Shown here piece by piece: positions 16,043-26,019 of a stretch of 64,000 nucleotides of DNA (position 1 is the stretch's first letter; the number at the start of each line of letters is the position of its first letter). The notes beneath the pieces are model-generated. The model was not told the origin of the DNA, did no database searches, and saw nothing but the letters and a program-made list of their open reading frames with translations. Origin of the DNA: Candidatus Defluviibacillus avedoerensis (GTDB taxonomy: Bacteria > Pseudomonadota > Gammaproteobacteria > Burkholderiales > Burkholderiaceae_C); the NCBI GenBank assembly GCA_016703665.1, contig JADJBS010000020.1, positions 806,001 to 870,000 of the forward strand, written 5' to 3'. Position numbers and translations under genes: made by a program.

Positions 16043-17313
16043 GGCCTGACCCCCCGCATGAGCTGTTTGCTTTCAACATCGATGCGCAAAACCACAGCAA
16101 TTGCGACCACATTCATGATGATGGCCGAGCCCCCGTAGCTCATCAGCGGCAGTGTGAGCCCCTTAGTCGGCAAAGCACCCAGGTTCACGCCCATGTTGAT
16201 AAATGTCTGAAACCCGATCCAGATGCCGATGCCCTGGGCCACCAGACCTTCAAAGACACGGTCCAGCGCAATGGCCTGACGGCCGATGTGCATGATGCGG
16301 CGAGTAAGCCACAGGAACATGCCAATCACGGACAGCACGCCAAGCAGACCAAATTCCTCACCAATCACGGCCAGCAGGAAGTCGGTGTGCGCTTCGGGCA
16401 ACCAGTTGAGTTTTTCGACACTGCCGCCGAGGCCCACGCCAAAAATCTCACCGCGACCAATGGCAATCAACGAATGCGACAGCTGATAGCCCTTGCCCAA
16501 GGCGTGCTTTTCGCTCCAGGGGTCTAGATAGGCAAAGATCCGCTCGCGCCGCCATTCCGAGAATGCAATCATCATGCTGAACGCCAGAACCAGCACGAAA
16601 GCGATCAGGAAGAACATGCGGGCATTGACACCCCCCAAAAACAGAATGCCCATGGCGATCACCGCGATCACCATGAAGGCACCCATGTCGGGTTCAGCCA
16701 GCAGCAACAGGCCCACGACAGCCACGGCGGCACCCATGGGCAACACGGCGCGAAAGAAGCGCTCCTTCACCTCCATCTTGCGCACCATGTAGTCAGCGGC
16801 ATACAGCAGCACGGCAAACTTGGCGAGCTCTGAGGGCTGAAAGCCGATCGGGCCGAAAGAAATCCAGCGCCTCGCGCCATAGACCACTTTGCCAATGAAA
16901 GGCAGGAGCACCGCAATCAGCAACATCAAGGAGCCCACGAACAGCCAGGGCGCCCAGCGCTCCCACTTGGCCATCGGAACTTGAAAGGTGACCAGACCCA
17001 TCACACAAGCCAAACACAGGTACAACGAATGTCGTGACAGGAAATAGGTGTGTGTGTACTTGGCAAAGCGGGGGTTGTCCGGCAGGGCAATGGACGCTGA
17101 ATACACCATGATCAAACCGAACACCATCAACGCGACCGTGACCCACAGCAACTGCTGATCCAGCCCCAGCAAGCGCGTGTTGATAACAGATGAGCTGCTC
17201 CCGCCATAGTGGCTGGTGTCCACGCCCATGGTGGGCGGCATGCGAACGGGCGAGTTGTCGCCTTCATCGCCTTTGCCTAACCACCCGCGAACCGTCTGGA
17301 AAAGCGCGCTCAT
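16039..17313 (-). CDS. ftsW: FtsW, septal peptidoglycan glycosyltransferase
   Basis: A SEDS-family polytopic membrane enzyme that polymerises lipid II at the septum together with FtsI. The 424-residue protein has a polar N-terminal tail of about 55 residues and nine to ten membrane segments. It carries the family motifs WISFGPIGFQPSELAKFAVL (with the key Gln-Pro-Ser-Glu) and KGLTLPLMSYGGSAIIMNVV near the end. ATG 17313 overlaps the murD stop as ATGA once the murD frameshift is corrected, and its stop overlaps murG. Confidence 0.97.
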   Translation of the reverse strand: MSALFQTVRGWLGKGDEGDNSPVRMPPTMGVDTSHYGGSSSSVINTRLLGLDQQLLWVTVALMVFGLIMVYSASIALPDNPRFAKYTHTYFLSRHSLYLCLACVMGLVTFQVPMAKWERWAPWLFVGSLMLLIAVLLPFIGKVVYGARRWISFGPIGFQPSELAKFAVLLYAADYMVRKMEVKERFFRAVLPMGAAVAVVGLLLLAEPDMGAFMVIAVIAMGILFLGGVNARMFFLIAFVLVLAFSMMIAFSEWRRERIFAYLDPWSEKHALGKGYQLSHSLIAIGRGEIFGVGLGGSVEKLNWLPEAHTDFLLAVIGEEFGLLGVLSVIGMFLWLTRRIMHIGRQAIALDRVFEGLVAQGIGIWIGFQTFINMGVNLGALPTKGLTLPLMSYGGSAIIMNVVAIAVVLRIDVESKQLMRGVRP

Positions 17314-18832
17314 GGAGACATCTCCACGCCCGCATCGTCAGCGATCGATTGAACTGCCTGTCTGAAGACCTCGGCACGGTGTTCATAGTTGTTGAACATG
17401 TCAAAGCTGGCGCACGCCGGTGACATCAATACCGCATCCCCCGGTTGGCGCGCGCCGCAGCGCTTGCAACAGCCTGTGCCATGCTGTCGGCATCCAGCAG
17501 GCTGACGCCAGTTGTGGCCAAGGCCTCGCGTATCAAAGGTGCATCGCGCCCGATCAGAATAACGGCGCGTGCAAATTGACTGACTGGCGGGGCCAGTGGG
17601 CTGAAGTCTTGCCCCTTACCCTCACCACCCAGAATAACCACCACGCGCCGCTCGGCACCCAGGCCTTTCAGGGCAGCCACCGTGGCACCGACATTGGTGC
17701 CCTTGCTGTCATCAAAATATTCAACGTCATCGATGATGGCCACCGGCTCTACACGGTGCGGCTCACCCATGTAGTCGCGCAAGGCATAAAGTACCGGGCC
17801 GAGCGCACACCCTGCGCTGCTGGACAGCGCCAAGGCGGCCAACGCATTCACCGCATTGTGCCGCCCCCGGATACGCAAGGCGTCCGCGGGCATCAAGCGT
17901 TGAATGTGAATTTCCTCTTCCTCGGCCACACTTCCGCGCTTTTTGACTCGGCGGGTTTCGTCGGCCTCATGCGCACGCACCAGCCATGCCATGCCGTTGA
18001 CCACCTCGATGCCAAAATCGCCCGGGCGCTGAGGCATGTCCGCGCCAAACGTCAACATGCTGTGTGTGGGCTTGAGTTTCTTTTTGACTTCTTCTGCGCT
18101 GGGCGCCATGGCCATGACGGCCAGGTCTTCGCGGTTCAGGATCATGAGGGTTTGCCGACCAAATACCGCTGACTTGGCTTGCGCATAGGCTGACATGCTG
18201 CCGTGCCAATCAAGATGGTCTTGCGTGATGTTCAACACCGTCGCTGCCGTTGGCTCAAAGCCCGTCACACCATCCAGCTGAAAACTGGAGAGTTCAAGCA
18301 CCCACACCTCAGGCAACGTGCACTGGTAAATACGCTCGGCCAGGGTGTCTAACAGAGTGGGTCCAATGTTGCCAGCAACAGCCACGGATTTGCCACTTCG
18401 CGCGACCAGCTGGCCAGTTAACGACGTCACCGTGGTTTTGCCATTGGTGCCCGTGATCGCCAACACTTTGGGTTCGTAGGCCTGGTCCTCTTTCAGGTCT
18501 TTCAGCGCCGCCGAAAACAGGCTCAACTCACCACCGGTCCACAGGCCCATCGCAGTGGCTGCGCTCCATACTGGCGCAACCGCCTCGGGCGACAGGCCCG
18601 GGCTCTTGAAGACGGCCCGGATGGCTGTACCTTCCACCAGGCTGGGCACCATGTCGCTGCAAACGAAAGTCACGTCCGGCAGCTGCTCACGCAGCGTGCC
18701 AAGTGAAGGTGGCTCGGCCCGTGTATCTGCCACCGTGACCAAAGCACCACAACGCACACACCAACGCACCATCGCCAGGCCGGACGCGCCGAGACCCAGA
18801 ATGAGAACGGGTTGGTTTCTGAGTTGCTTCAT
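17310..18832 (-). CDS. murD: UDP-MurNAc-L-Ala--D-Glu ligase MurD, one frameshift
   Basis: MurD adds D-glutamate to UDP-MurNAc-L-Ala. The start MKQLRNQPVLILGLGASGLA and P-loop GTNGKTTVTSLTGQ are normal. As written, the frame stops early at 17426 after ANRGMRY. Adding one C in the run at 17438-17444 restores ANPGDAVLMSPACASFDMFN, the usual C-terminus, and a stop at 17310 that overlaps the ftsW ATG. The corrected protein is 507 residues. A lost base in a homopolymer of an essential gene is best explained as a sequencing error. Confidence 0.95.
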
Positions 18833-18833
18833 C

Positions 18834-20012
18834 TCAACGTAATTTCAGGGTTGACAGTCCCACCAGGCACAGCAGCATGGTGATGATCCAGAAGCGCACA
18901 ACCACTTGGGTCTCCTTCCAGCCGCTCTTTTCAAAATGGTGATGCAAGGGTGCCATCTTGAGGATCCGCCTGCCCTCGCCGTATTTCTTTTTGGTGTATT
19001 TGAAGTACGTGACTTGCAGCATCACTGACAGTGCCTCAGCCACAAAGATGCCCCCCATGATGGAAAGCACAATCTCCTGGCGGACAATGACAGCAATGGT
19101 GCCCAGTGCCCCGCCCAGCGCCAGGGCACCCACATCGCCCATGAAAACCTGCGCCGGGTAGGTGTTGAACCACAGAAAGGCAAGACCAGCGCCTGCCATG
19201 GCGGAGCAGAACACCAGCAATTCGCCTGAGCCGGGAATGTACGGAAAGAACAGGTATTTGGAATACACCGAGCTGCCCGTCACGTAGGCAAACACACCCA
19301 GCGATCCCCCCACCAGCACCACGGGCATGATGGCCAGACCGTCGAGGCCATCGGTCAAATTGACGGCATTGCTGGACCCCACTATCACCAGGTACGTCAT
19401 GATCACAAAGCCAAACACGCCCAAGGGGTAACTCACCTCTTTGAAAAAAGGAAGCATCAGGCCGGCTTTGGGTGGCAGGTTCACATCAAAGCCAGAACGC
19501 ACCCAGGTAAAAAACAGTTCCAGCACCTTGAGGTTCGAGCTTTCAGAAATACTGAATACCAGATAAAGGGCGGCCAGCAGGCCGATCAGGGATTGCCAGA
19601 AGTACTTCTCGCGTGAGCGCATGCCTTCGGGGTCTTTGTGTACCACTTTGCGCCAGTCGTCTGCCCAGCCAATCGCACCAAACCCCAGGGTGACGATCAT
19701 CACGATCCAGACAAAGCGGTTGGTCCAGTCAAACCAGAGCAGGGTTGAGATCGCCATGGACAAAAGGATCAGTACGCCACCCATGGTGGGAGTGCCTTTT
19801 TTGCTGAGATGGCTTTCCATGCCGTAACCGCGGATGGGCTGACCAATCTTAAGTTCAGTCAGGCGGCGGATCACAAACGGCCCGGCAATCAGACCGATCA
19901 GCAACGATGTCATTGCAGCGAGCACCGCACGGAAAGTGAGGTACTGAAACACCCTGAAAAACCCAAAATCGGGTGACAAGGTCTGGAGCCATGCGGCAAG
20001 GCTGACTAGCAT
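18834..20012 (-). CDS. mraY: Phospho-MurNAc-pentapeptide transferase MraY
   Basis: MraY is the integral-membrane enzyme that attaches phospho-MurNAc-pentapeptide to undecaprenyl phosphate, forming lipid I. The 392-residue protein has ten membrane segments, the aspartate pair GWADDWRKV, the nucleotide motif NAVNLTDGLDGLA, and HHHFEKSGWKETQVVVRFWI near the C-terminus. All the catalytic acidic residues are present. The start overlaps the end of murF by 7 bases. Confidence 0.98.
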   Translation of the reverse strand: MLVSLAAWLQTLSPDFGFFRVFQYLTFRAVLAAMTSLLIGLIAGPFVIRRLTELKIGQPIRGYGMESHLSKKGTPTMGGVLILLSMAISTLLWFDWTNRFVWIVMIVTLGFGAIGWADDWRKVVHKDPEGMRSREKYFWQSLIGLLAALYLVFSISESSNLKVLELFFTWVRSGFDVNLPPKAGLMLPFFKEVSYPLGVFGFVIMTYLVIVGSSNAVNLTDGLDGLAIMPVVLVGGSLGVFAYVTGSSVYSKYLFFPYIPGSGELLVFCSAMAGAGLAFLWFNTYPAQVFMGDVGALALGGALGTIAVIVRQEIVLSIMGGIFVAEALSVMLQVTYFKYTKKKYGEGRRILKMAPLHHHFEKSGWKETQVVVRFWIITMLLCLVGLSTLKLR

Positions 20013-21415
20013 GTGGCCCTCTCGATCTTTTGGGGTGAGTTCTGGATGGCTTGCACCACGCGCTCCATCTTCATGAAGCGGGAGCCTTTGACCAGTGCGC
20101 TGCTGCTCAGCGTCAAGGCCTGTTTTGTACTGCCAATCAAGGTGTCAATGTCTGCAAAGTGGCGCGCACCCGGGCAGGCCTGGGCGGTATGGCGAGCCAA
20201 CTCACCGAGGCACAGCACTTCCTCGATACGCCGCTCGTTCGCATACGCGCCGATTTCCGTGTGAAACGCAGGGCCCTGGTCACCGACCTCGCCCATGTCA
20301 CCCAGCACCAGCAGGCGCGGTCCCGGCAACTCGGCCAACACGTCGATGGCGGCGCGCACGAAGTCAGGATTGGCGTTGTAGGTGTCGTCTACCACGGTGA
20401 CACTTCGACCCGACCACGCTATCGTCAAGGCACGAGACCTTCCCTTTACCGGTTCAAAGTCTGACAAACCCTTCACCACGGCGTCCAGTGGTATGCCTGC
20501 TGACAGTGCACAAGCCACTGCAGCCAGCGAGTTACCGACGTTGTGCCGCCCCGCGATGTGCAGGCGGTAAGCAATCGGACCCAGCGGCGTCTTTGCCTGG
20601 ACCTGCCAGGCAGCATCGTTCCAGTCCGCCTGGATCAGGCCAACCTGCGCTTGCGGAGGACCAAACATGCAAACCTGGTGGCCCTTGGCAAGGTTTGCCC
20701 ACAGACTGCTGTAAGCATCCTCGGCAGGGAAGACGGCACACCCTCTTGTACCCAGCGCGGCCATCACGCTGCCGTTTTCGCGCGCCACCGCCTCAACCGT
20801 GTGCATGAACTCCAGGTGCTCACGTTGAGCGTTATTGATCAGCGCGACACTCGGCTGAACCAGGCTGGCCAGGTAGGCGATCTCTCCCGGATGGTTCATG
20901 CCAAGTTCCAGCACGGCGATCCGGTGGCTGGCGCGCAGACGCAACAGCGTGAGCGGCACCCCAATGTCATTGTTGAAGTTGCCTGCGGTAGACAAGGCCT
21001 GCTCACCATGGGCAGCACGAAGAATGCTGGCCGTCATCTGGGTGACAGTGGTTTTTCCGTTGCTGCCGGTGACTGCAATGATGGGCAGATCAAACTGCTG
21101 ACGCCATCCCGCAGCCAAGGCCCCCAGACCCAAGGTGGAGTTGGGCACCTCGATGCCAGCAAAACCTGCAGGGGCTAAGCCACTACGAGCCACCGCTGCC
21201 TGAGCGCCACTGGCTTTCGCCTGTGGCAGAAAATCATTGGCATCAAACCGTTCGCCCTTCAACGCGACAAAAAGATCACCCGCTTCCAGACTGCGACTGT
21301 CGGTGTGAACCCTCATGACCGGGATGGCCGCATCGCCAATCAACCGGGCTTCTGGGATTCGCGCCTGGATCCAGGCGTGGGCTTGTCCAAGCGTCATCAA
21401 TGGGGTGGCGGTCAT
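20006..21415 (-). CDS. murF: UDP-MurNAc-tripeptide--D-Ala-D-Ala ligase MurF
   Basis: MurF adds the D-Ala-D-Ala made by DdlB to complete the pentapeptide. The 469-residue protein shows the MurF N-terminal domain (DSRSLEAGDLFVALKG), P-loop VTGSNGKTTVTQMTA and VVDDTYNANPDFVRAAIDVL near the C-terminus, with the catalytic region HRIAVLELGMNHPGEIAYL. ATG 21415 overlaps the murE stop as ATGA. Confidence 0.97.
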   Translation of the reverse strand: MTATPLMTLGQAHAWIQARIPEARLIGDAAIPVMRVHTDSRSLEAGDLFVALKGERFDANDFLPQAKASGAQAAVARSGLAPAGFAGIEVPNSTLGLGALAAGWRQQFDLPIIAVTGSNGKTTVTQMTASILRAAHGEQALSTAGNFNNDIGVPLTLLRLRASHRIAVLELGMNHPGEIAYLASLVQPSVALINNAQREHLEFMHTVEAVARENGSVMAALGTRGCAVFPAEDAYSSLWANLAKGHQVCMFGPPQAQVGLIQADWNDAAWQVQAKTPLGPIAYRLHIAGRHNVGNSLAAVACALSAGIPLDAVVKGLSDFEPVKGRSRALTIAWSGRSVTVVDDTYNANPDFVRAAIDVLAELPGPRLLVLGDMGEVGDQGPAFHTEIGAYANERRIEEVLCLGELARHTAQACPGARHFADIDTLIGSTKQALTLSSSALVKGSRFMKMERVVQAIQNSPQKIERATC

Positions 21416-22938
21416 GCAAGCTCCTCGCGGGCAGCCAGCGCCTGACGGGCATGGGCCTGATCACTGAACGGATGACGCACACCCGCAATTTCCTGGTAGT
21501 CCTCATGACCTTTACCCGCAATCAGCACCACGTCGGCAGGTGCTGCAGCGATGAGCGCGTGACGGATAGCCTCTGCCCGTTGCAACTCGACATGAAGATG
21601 CCCTTCAAGTTGCTGGCTTTGGCTCATGCCCAGCAAAATCTGGCTGATGATGGCTTCGGGCTTCTCTTCGCGTGGGTTGTCACTGGTCACCACGACCAGA
21701 TCTGCCCTGCATTCGGCCACAGCACCCATAGCGGGGCGCTTGGCTGCGTCACGGTTACCCCCGCAACCAAACACGCACCACAATTTGCCTCCCCGTTGTT
21801 TCGCCAGCGGCAGCAATCCGGCAAGTGCTTTGTCCAGTGCATCTGGGGTATGGGCGTAGTCCACAACAGCCATGGGCTTGCCCTGACCGGAAATGCACTC
21901 CATCCGCCCCGGAACTGCGCTGACGCAGCCACAGGCTTTGACGGTTTCAGCCAGCGTAAAGCCAAGCGCCCTCAATGCGCCAATCACACCCAGCAGATTC
22001 GACACGTTGTATTGCCCGATCAGCGAGGTTTGCAGCGTGTGGGCTTCATCTCCTTCGCATACCTCAAACACCAGGCCGCAAGCATTGCCGTGCGCCTGGT
22101 AACGCACAGACCGTGCAAGCAAGCGGGGCTTGAACGTGCTGTCGAGTCCGTGCGTCCAGACATCCACCTCACTGCCCTGTAGGCTGTCTGTCAGGACAAG
22201 GCCTTGGGGGTCATCCACATTGATCACTGCAGAGCGCAGGCCTGGCCAGCGAAACAGCTCAGCCTTGGCCTGCCAATAGGCGGCCATGTCACCGTGGTAA
22301 TCAAGGTGATCATGGGTCAGGTTGGTGAATAAGGCCACACGGATCCGGGTTCCGTCCAGGCGGCGCTCGGCAATGCCGATGCTGGACGCTTCGATCGCAC
22401 AGTAGTTGACGCCCTGCGTCACAAAATGGCGCAACTGCTGCTGGAGCAGGACAGGGTCAGGCGTCGTCAGACCGTTGTAGTCGAGGTGAGGGACGATTCC
22501 AGTACCCAAAGTACCTATCACGGCGCACCGGATCGGATTTTGTTGCTCTATTTGCTGAAGCGATTGTGCGATCCACCAGCTTGTAGATGTCTTGCCGTTG
22601 GTGCCAGTCACAGCGAGCAGGTTGAGGGATTGACTGGGGTGACCGTAGTACTCTGCCGCGATTCGACCTGTCGCAGCCTTCAGCTTGGCATAACTGGCAA
22701 TGCCATCACCTTCCAACGCCCAAGCCTCCAAGCCATCGTGCTCGACCAAGCATGCAGTCGCACCCACCTGTTTGGCTTTGCCGACAAACTGCCGTCCATC
22801 CACAGCAGCCCCTGGCCATGCGATGAACCCATCTCCTGACTGCACTTGGCGGCTGTCAACCCGAAGCTCGCCCGTGACATGCTGCTTGAGCCAGTCAGAC
22901 GCTTGCCGTGGATTGTGAAAAGTGGTCATGCCGCTCAC
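21412..22938 (-). CDS. murE: UDP-MurNAc-L-Ala-D-Glu--mDAP ligase MurE
   Basis: MurE adds the third stem residue. P-loop VTGTNGKTSTSWWIA is present, and the motif DNPREEKPEAI contains DNPR, the signature of meso-diaminopimelate-specific enzymes; this fits dapF elsewhere in the window. The GTG at 22938 overlaps the ftsI stop (GTGA) and gives 508 residues. An ATG nine bases later (MTTFHNPRQASDW) is an equally plausible start. Confidence 0.97.
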   Translation of the reverse strand: MSGMTTFHNPRQASDWLKQHVTGELRVDSRQVQSGDGFIAWPGAAVDGRQFVGKAKQVGATACLVEHDGLEAWALEGDGIASYAKLKAATGRIAAEYYGHPSQSLNLLAVTGTNGKTSTSWWIAQSLQQIEQQNPIRCAVIGTLGTGIVPHLDYNGLTTPDPVLLQQQLRHFVTQGVNYCAIEASSIGIAERRLDGTRIRVALFTNLTHDHLDYHGDMAAYWQAKAELFRWPGLRSAVINVDDPQGLVLTDSLQGSEVDVWTHGLDSTFKPRLLARSVRYQAHGNACGLVFEVCEGDEAHTLQTSLIGQYNVSNLLGVIGALRALGFTLAETVKACGCVSAVPGRMECISGQGKPMAVVDYAHTPDALDKALAGLLPLAKQRGGKLWCVFGCGGNRDAAKRPAMGAVAECRADLVVVTSDNPREEKPEAIISQILLGMSQSQQLEGHLHVELQRAEAIRHALIAAAPADVVLIAGKGHEDYQEIAGVRHPFSDQAHARQALAAREELA

Positions 22939-24671
22939 AACGACTCCTCTGCTGGAGCCGACACGATTTGCGGCTTGACTGCCATGTCTGGCTGTACACC
23001 CATCATGCGCAGGGTCTGCTGCACCACTTCACTGAAGACAGGAGCCGCTACCTCGCCACCATAGTAAACACCGGTACTGGGCTCGTCGATCATCACCGCC
23101 ACGATGATGCGAGGCTTATCGATGGGCGCCATACCGGTGAACCAGGCCCGGTATTTGTTGGTCGCATAGGATTTGCCGATTTGCTTGCGCGCGGTGCCGG
23201 ATTTACCGCCCACTGAATAACCAATGGTCTGCGCCTTTTGACCCGTGCCGCCTGGGCCTGCAGCCATTTGCAGCATCACCCGAACCTGGCTTGCGGTTTT
23301 CTCGCTGAAGACCTGCACCCCGGTGGCAGGTTCGTCTGTGCGGAGCATGGTGGCCGGGATGATTTGGCCGTTGTGAGCAAATACAGTGTAGGAGCGGGCC
23401 ATCTGGAACAACGAACCTGACAGGCCATACCCGTAAGACATGGTGGCCTGCTCGATAGGCCGCCATGTCTTGTATGGGCGCAGGCGACCACTTGCCGCAC
23501 CTGGAAAGGCAATCTGAGGCTTCTGCCCAAATCCGGCGGCTGTAAATGTCTCCCACATTTCGCGGGCAGGCATCTGCATGGCGATTTTGGTGGTACCGAC
23601 GTTGCTGGATTCCTTGATCACGCCTTCAACAGTCAGCACGCCGTGGTTACGCGTGTCACCAATCGTGGAGCCCGTGATCGTGATCTTGCCAGGGTTGGTG
23701 TCAATGATGGTGCCCGGTTTGACCCGCCCAGAGTTCAAAGCAAGACCAATGGTGAACGGTTTCATGGTCGAGCCGGGCTCAAACATGTCAGTAATGGCGC
23801 GGTTGCGCAGCTGCTCACCCGTGAGGTTTTGCCGCTTGTCAGGTACGTAACTGGGGTAGTTGGCCAACGCCAGCAACTCACCTGTGATGGAATCGATCAC
23901 GACCACGCTGCCCGCCTTGGCCTTGTGTTGCTGGACGGCGTCACGCAACTTCTGGTAGGCAAAGAATTGGACTTTGCTGTCCACGCTCAACTGTATGTCT
24001 TTGCCGTCTACGGGGGGGACTTGCTCGCCCACGTCTTCAATGACGCGGCCGAAGCGATCCTTGATCACACGACGAGAACCAACCTTGCCAGCGAGCTGCT
24101 TTTGGAAGGTGAGTTCAACGCCTTCCTGCCCCTTGTCTTCGACATTGGTGAAGCCCACCACATGTGCAATGGCCTCACCTTCAGGGTATTTGCGTTTGTA
24201 TTCCTTGCGGCTGTAGATGCCCTTGATTTGCAGGGCTTCAATGGCCTTGGCGACGGGCTCCTCCAATTGACGCTTGAGCCAGACAAAGGTCTTGTCCTCA
24301 TCTTGAAGCTTCTTTTGGAGGTCAGTCAGGGGCATCTCTAGCAACCTGGCCAGCGCCTTGAGTTTGACTGGATCGCGGTCCACGTCCTCGGGAATCGCCC
24401 AGATGCTGGGAGCAGGCACGCTGGACGCCAGGATCAGTCCATTGCGATCCAGGATTCGCCCCCGGTTGGCAGGCAACTCCAGCGTTCGAGCAAATCTCAC
24501 GGCTCCCTGGCGCTTGAAGAAGTCATTGTTAACGACTTGGATGTAAAACGCGCGACCAGCCAGGCCCGCAAACGCCAGCGCCATCATGGCCACGATAAAC
24601 TTGCTGCGCCACACGGGCGTCTTGCTGGCCAGCAAGGGACTGGAGTGGTACTGGACGCTGTGGCGGCTCAT
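22935..24671 (-). CDS. ftsI: Peptidoglycan D,D-transpeptidase FtsI (PBP3)
   Basis: FtsI crosslinks septal peptidoglycan, paired with FtsW. The 578-residue protein has an N-terminal cytoplasmic tail and membrane anchor (residues 25-45), the PBP dimerisation domain, and the transpeptidase domain. That domain has the serine motif EPGSTMKPFTIGLAL (Ser-x-x-Lys), ESSNVGTTKIA (SxN) and GGKSGTARKQIG (KSGT). The ATG overlaps the ftsL stop as ATGA. There is no sign of a lipoprotein signal. Confidence 0.98.
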   Translation of the reverse strand: MSRHSVQYHSSPLLASKTPVWRSKFIVAMMALAFAGLAGRAFYIQVVNNDFFKRQGAVRFARTLELPANRGRILDRNGLILASSVPAPSIWAIPEDVDRDPVKLKALARLLEMPLTDLQKKLQDEDKTFVWLKRQLEEPVAKAIEALQIKGIYSRKEYKRKYPEGEAIAHVVGFTNVEDKGQEGVELTFQKQLAGKVGSRRVIKDRFGRVIEDVGEQVPPVDGKDIQLSVDSKVQFFAYQKLRDAVQQHKAKAGSVVVIDSITGELLALANYPSYVPDKRQNLTGEQLRNRAITDMFEPGSTMKPFTIGLALNSGRVKPGTIIDTNPGKITITGSTIGDTRNHGVLTVEGVIKESSNVGTTKIAMQMPAREMWETFTAAGFGQKPQIAFPGAASGRLRPYKTWRPIEQATMSYGYGLSGSLFQMARSYTVFAHNGQIIPATMLRTDEPATGVQVFSEKTASQVRVMLQMAAGPGGTGQKAQTIGYSVGGKSGTARKQIGKSYATNKYRAWFTGMAPIDKPRIIVAVMIDEPSTGVYYGGEVAAPVFSEVVQQTLRMMGVQPDMAVKPQIVSAPAEESL

Positions 24672-25111
24672 CTGGAGATTGCCCCCACGTTCGCGGCTTC
24701 GCGTGCTGCACTGCCCCCCGGGGGGGCTTTCGCACCTACGGGCGGCCTGTCGGTGCTCAATGCCCCCACGCTTGCCGTTGCAGGCTCGCTGTAAGTCACA
24801 TACTGCGTAATGGCGGGCGTGGCCGTGCGCATCTGCAGTTTTTCTTTGGCCAGTTTTTCCACTCGCAGGGGCGTGGCCTGAGCGCGTTGCTGAATTTGCA
24901 ACCCGTCGTGCTCTACGTCAAGCCGGTGCGCCTCGGCTTTGGCGCGTTCGTATTCGACAAACAAACGGCGTGATTCATACTGTGTGCGCACCAGGTAAAG
25001 GGCACTCGCCAACACGGCCAGCAACAGCACAAGGTTCAGCCGGGTCACCTTAAGACCCCTAAACCAGTCACGTTGGGAGCCGAGCCGTTCATACCAGAGT
25101 CCTCTCGGCAA
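24668..25111 (-). CDS. ftsL: Cell division protein FtsL with C-terminal repeat-derived tail
   Basis: FtsL is a small bitopic divisome protein that forms a complex with FtsB and FtsQ. The core LNLVLLLAVLASALYLVRTQ is the membrane helix, followed by a periplasmic coiled coil (ESRRLFVEYERAKAEAHRLD) and a conserved end near ATPAITQYVTY. The start is uncertain: the ATG at 25111 overlaps rsmH by 23 bases, while a GTG at 25048 (VTRLNLV) would give a more usual 126 residues. The last 30 or so residues (GALSTDRPPVGAKAPPGGSA and onwards) fall in a GC-rich repeat and are unlikely to be conserved. Confidence 0.88.
   Translation of the reverse strand: MPRGLWYERLGSQRDWFRGLKVTRLNLVLLLAVLASALYLVRTQYESRRLFVEYERAKAEAHRLDVEHDGLQIQQRAQATPLRVEKLAKEKLQMRTATPAITQYVTYSEPATASVGALSTDRPPVGAKAPPGGSAAREAANVGAISR
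24706..24760. repeat. GC-rich palindromic repeat in ftsL 3' end
   Basis: The plus strand reads CTGCCCCCCGGGGGGGC followed by a G/C-rich tail, a self-complementary core like those in murG (15970-16022) and xerC (35029-35112). It encodes the proline/glycine-rich tail of FtsL just before the ftsI start. Confidence 0.5.
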
Positions 25112-26009
25112 CCCGCATCACGGCACTTCGGGACCTGGGGTTGGATGCGATCTCTGCATCAGTCGGTTTGACCCGCTCAAGCGCATTCAGCTTCATCTGA
25201 GGTGCCCGGTTCAACATCCAGCCGGGCGAGCGACGATCAACCACCTCGCGTGAATGCTTGGCGATGAATTGTTTGACCATGCGGTCTTCCAGCGAATGGA
25301 AACTGATCACGACCAGGCGGCCTCCAGGTTGAAGCACATCAAGGCTGGCCTCTAGCGCCTGGCCGAGCTCTTCAAGCTCCCCGTTGATGAAAATCCGAAA
25401 AGCCTGAAATGTGCGCGTTGCAGGGTCCTTGCCCGGCTCGCGGGTTTTGACCGCGTTAGCCACGACCTCGGCCAGTCCAAGGGTGCTGGAAGGCAGGCGC
25501 CCCGCCTGTCGGCTAGCAACAATCGCCTTTGCAATCGGAACAGCAAACCGTTCTTCGCCATAGTCACGTATCACCTCCGCTATCTGGGTAAGTTCGGCCG
25601 TTGCCAGCCACTCGCAAACACTTTGACCGCGGGTGGTATCCATCCGCATGTCCAGAGGACCGTCGTTGCGAAAAGAGAAACCGCGCTCGGCCTGGTCGAT
25701 CTGGGGTGAACTGACGCCCAGATCCATCAACACGCCAGAGACGGTGCGAGGAGGCAGATCCCCTAAATGTGCAAAACCCTGATGGCGGATGTTGAAACGA
25801 CTGTCGCCAATCGATTGCGCCGCTGCAACGGCTTGTGGGTCCTTGTCGAACGCAATCAGCCGTCCCGCTGGGCCTAGACGCGACAGAATCAGGCGCGAAT
25901 GCCCTCCACGGCCAAAGGTCGCATCGACATAGGTCTGGTCGGGCTGGGTCAGTAGGGAATCGACTGCTTCGCTCAACAAGACGGTGGTGTGTTGCCATGG
26001 AGTGTCCAC
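25089..26009 (-). CDS. rsmH: 16S rRNA (cytosine1402-N4)-methyltransferase RsmH
   Basis: RsmH (MraW) methylates N4 of C1402 in 16S rRNA using SAM. The GTG start at 26009 gives VDTPWQHTTVLLSEAVDSLL and 306 residues, close to E. coli RsmH (313); a longer frame to 26087 would run into mraZ. SAM-binding sequence YVDATFGRGGHSRLIL and the motifs VLMDLGVSSPQID and VISFHSLEDRMVKQF are clear. It starts 10 bases after the mraZ stop. Confidence 0.95.
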   Translation of the reverse strand: MDTPWQHTTVLLSEAVDSLLTQPDQTYVDATFGRGGHSRLILSRLGPAGRLIAFDKDPQAVAAAQSIGDSRFNIRHQGFAHLGDLPPRTVSGVLMDLGVSSPQIDQAERGFSFRNDGPLDMRMDTTRGQSVCEWLATAELTQIAEVIRDYGEERFAVPIAKAIVASRQAGRLPSSTLGLAEVVANAVKTREPGKDPATRTFQAFRIFINGELEELGQALEASLDVLQPGGRLVVISFHSLEDRMVKQFIAKHSREVVDRRSPGWMLNRAPQMKLNALERVKPTDAEIASNPRSRSAVMRVAERTLV

Positions 26010-26019
26010 CGTGCGCGCT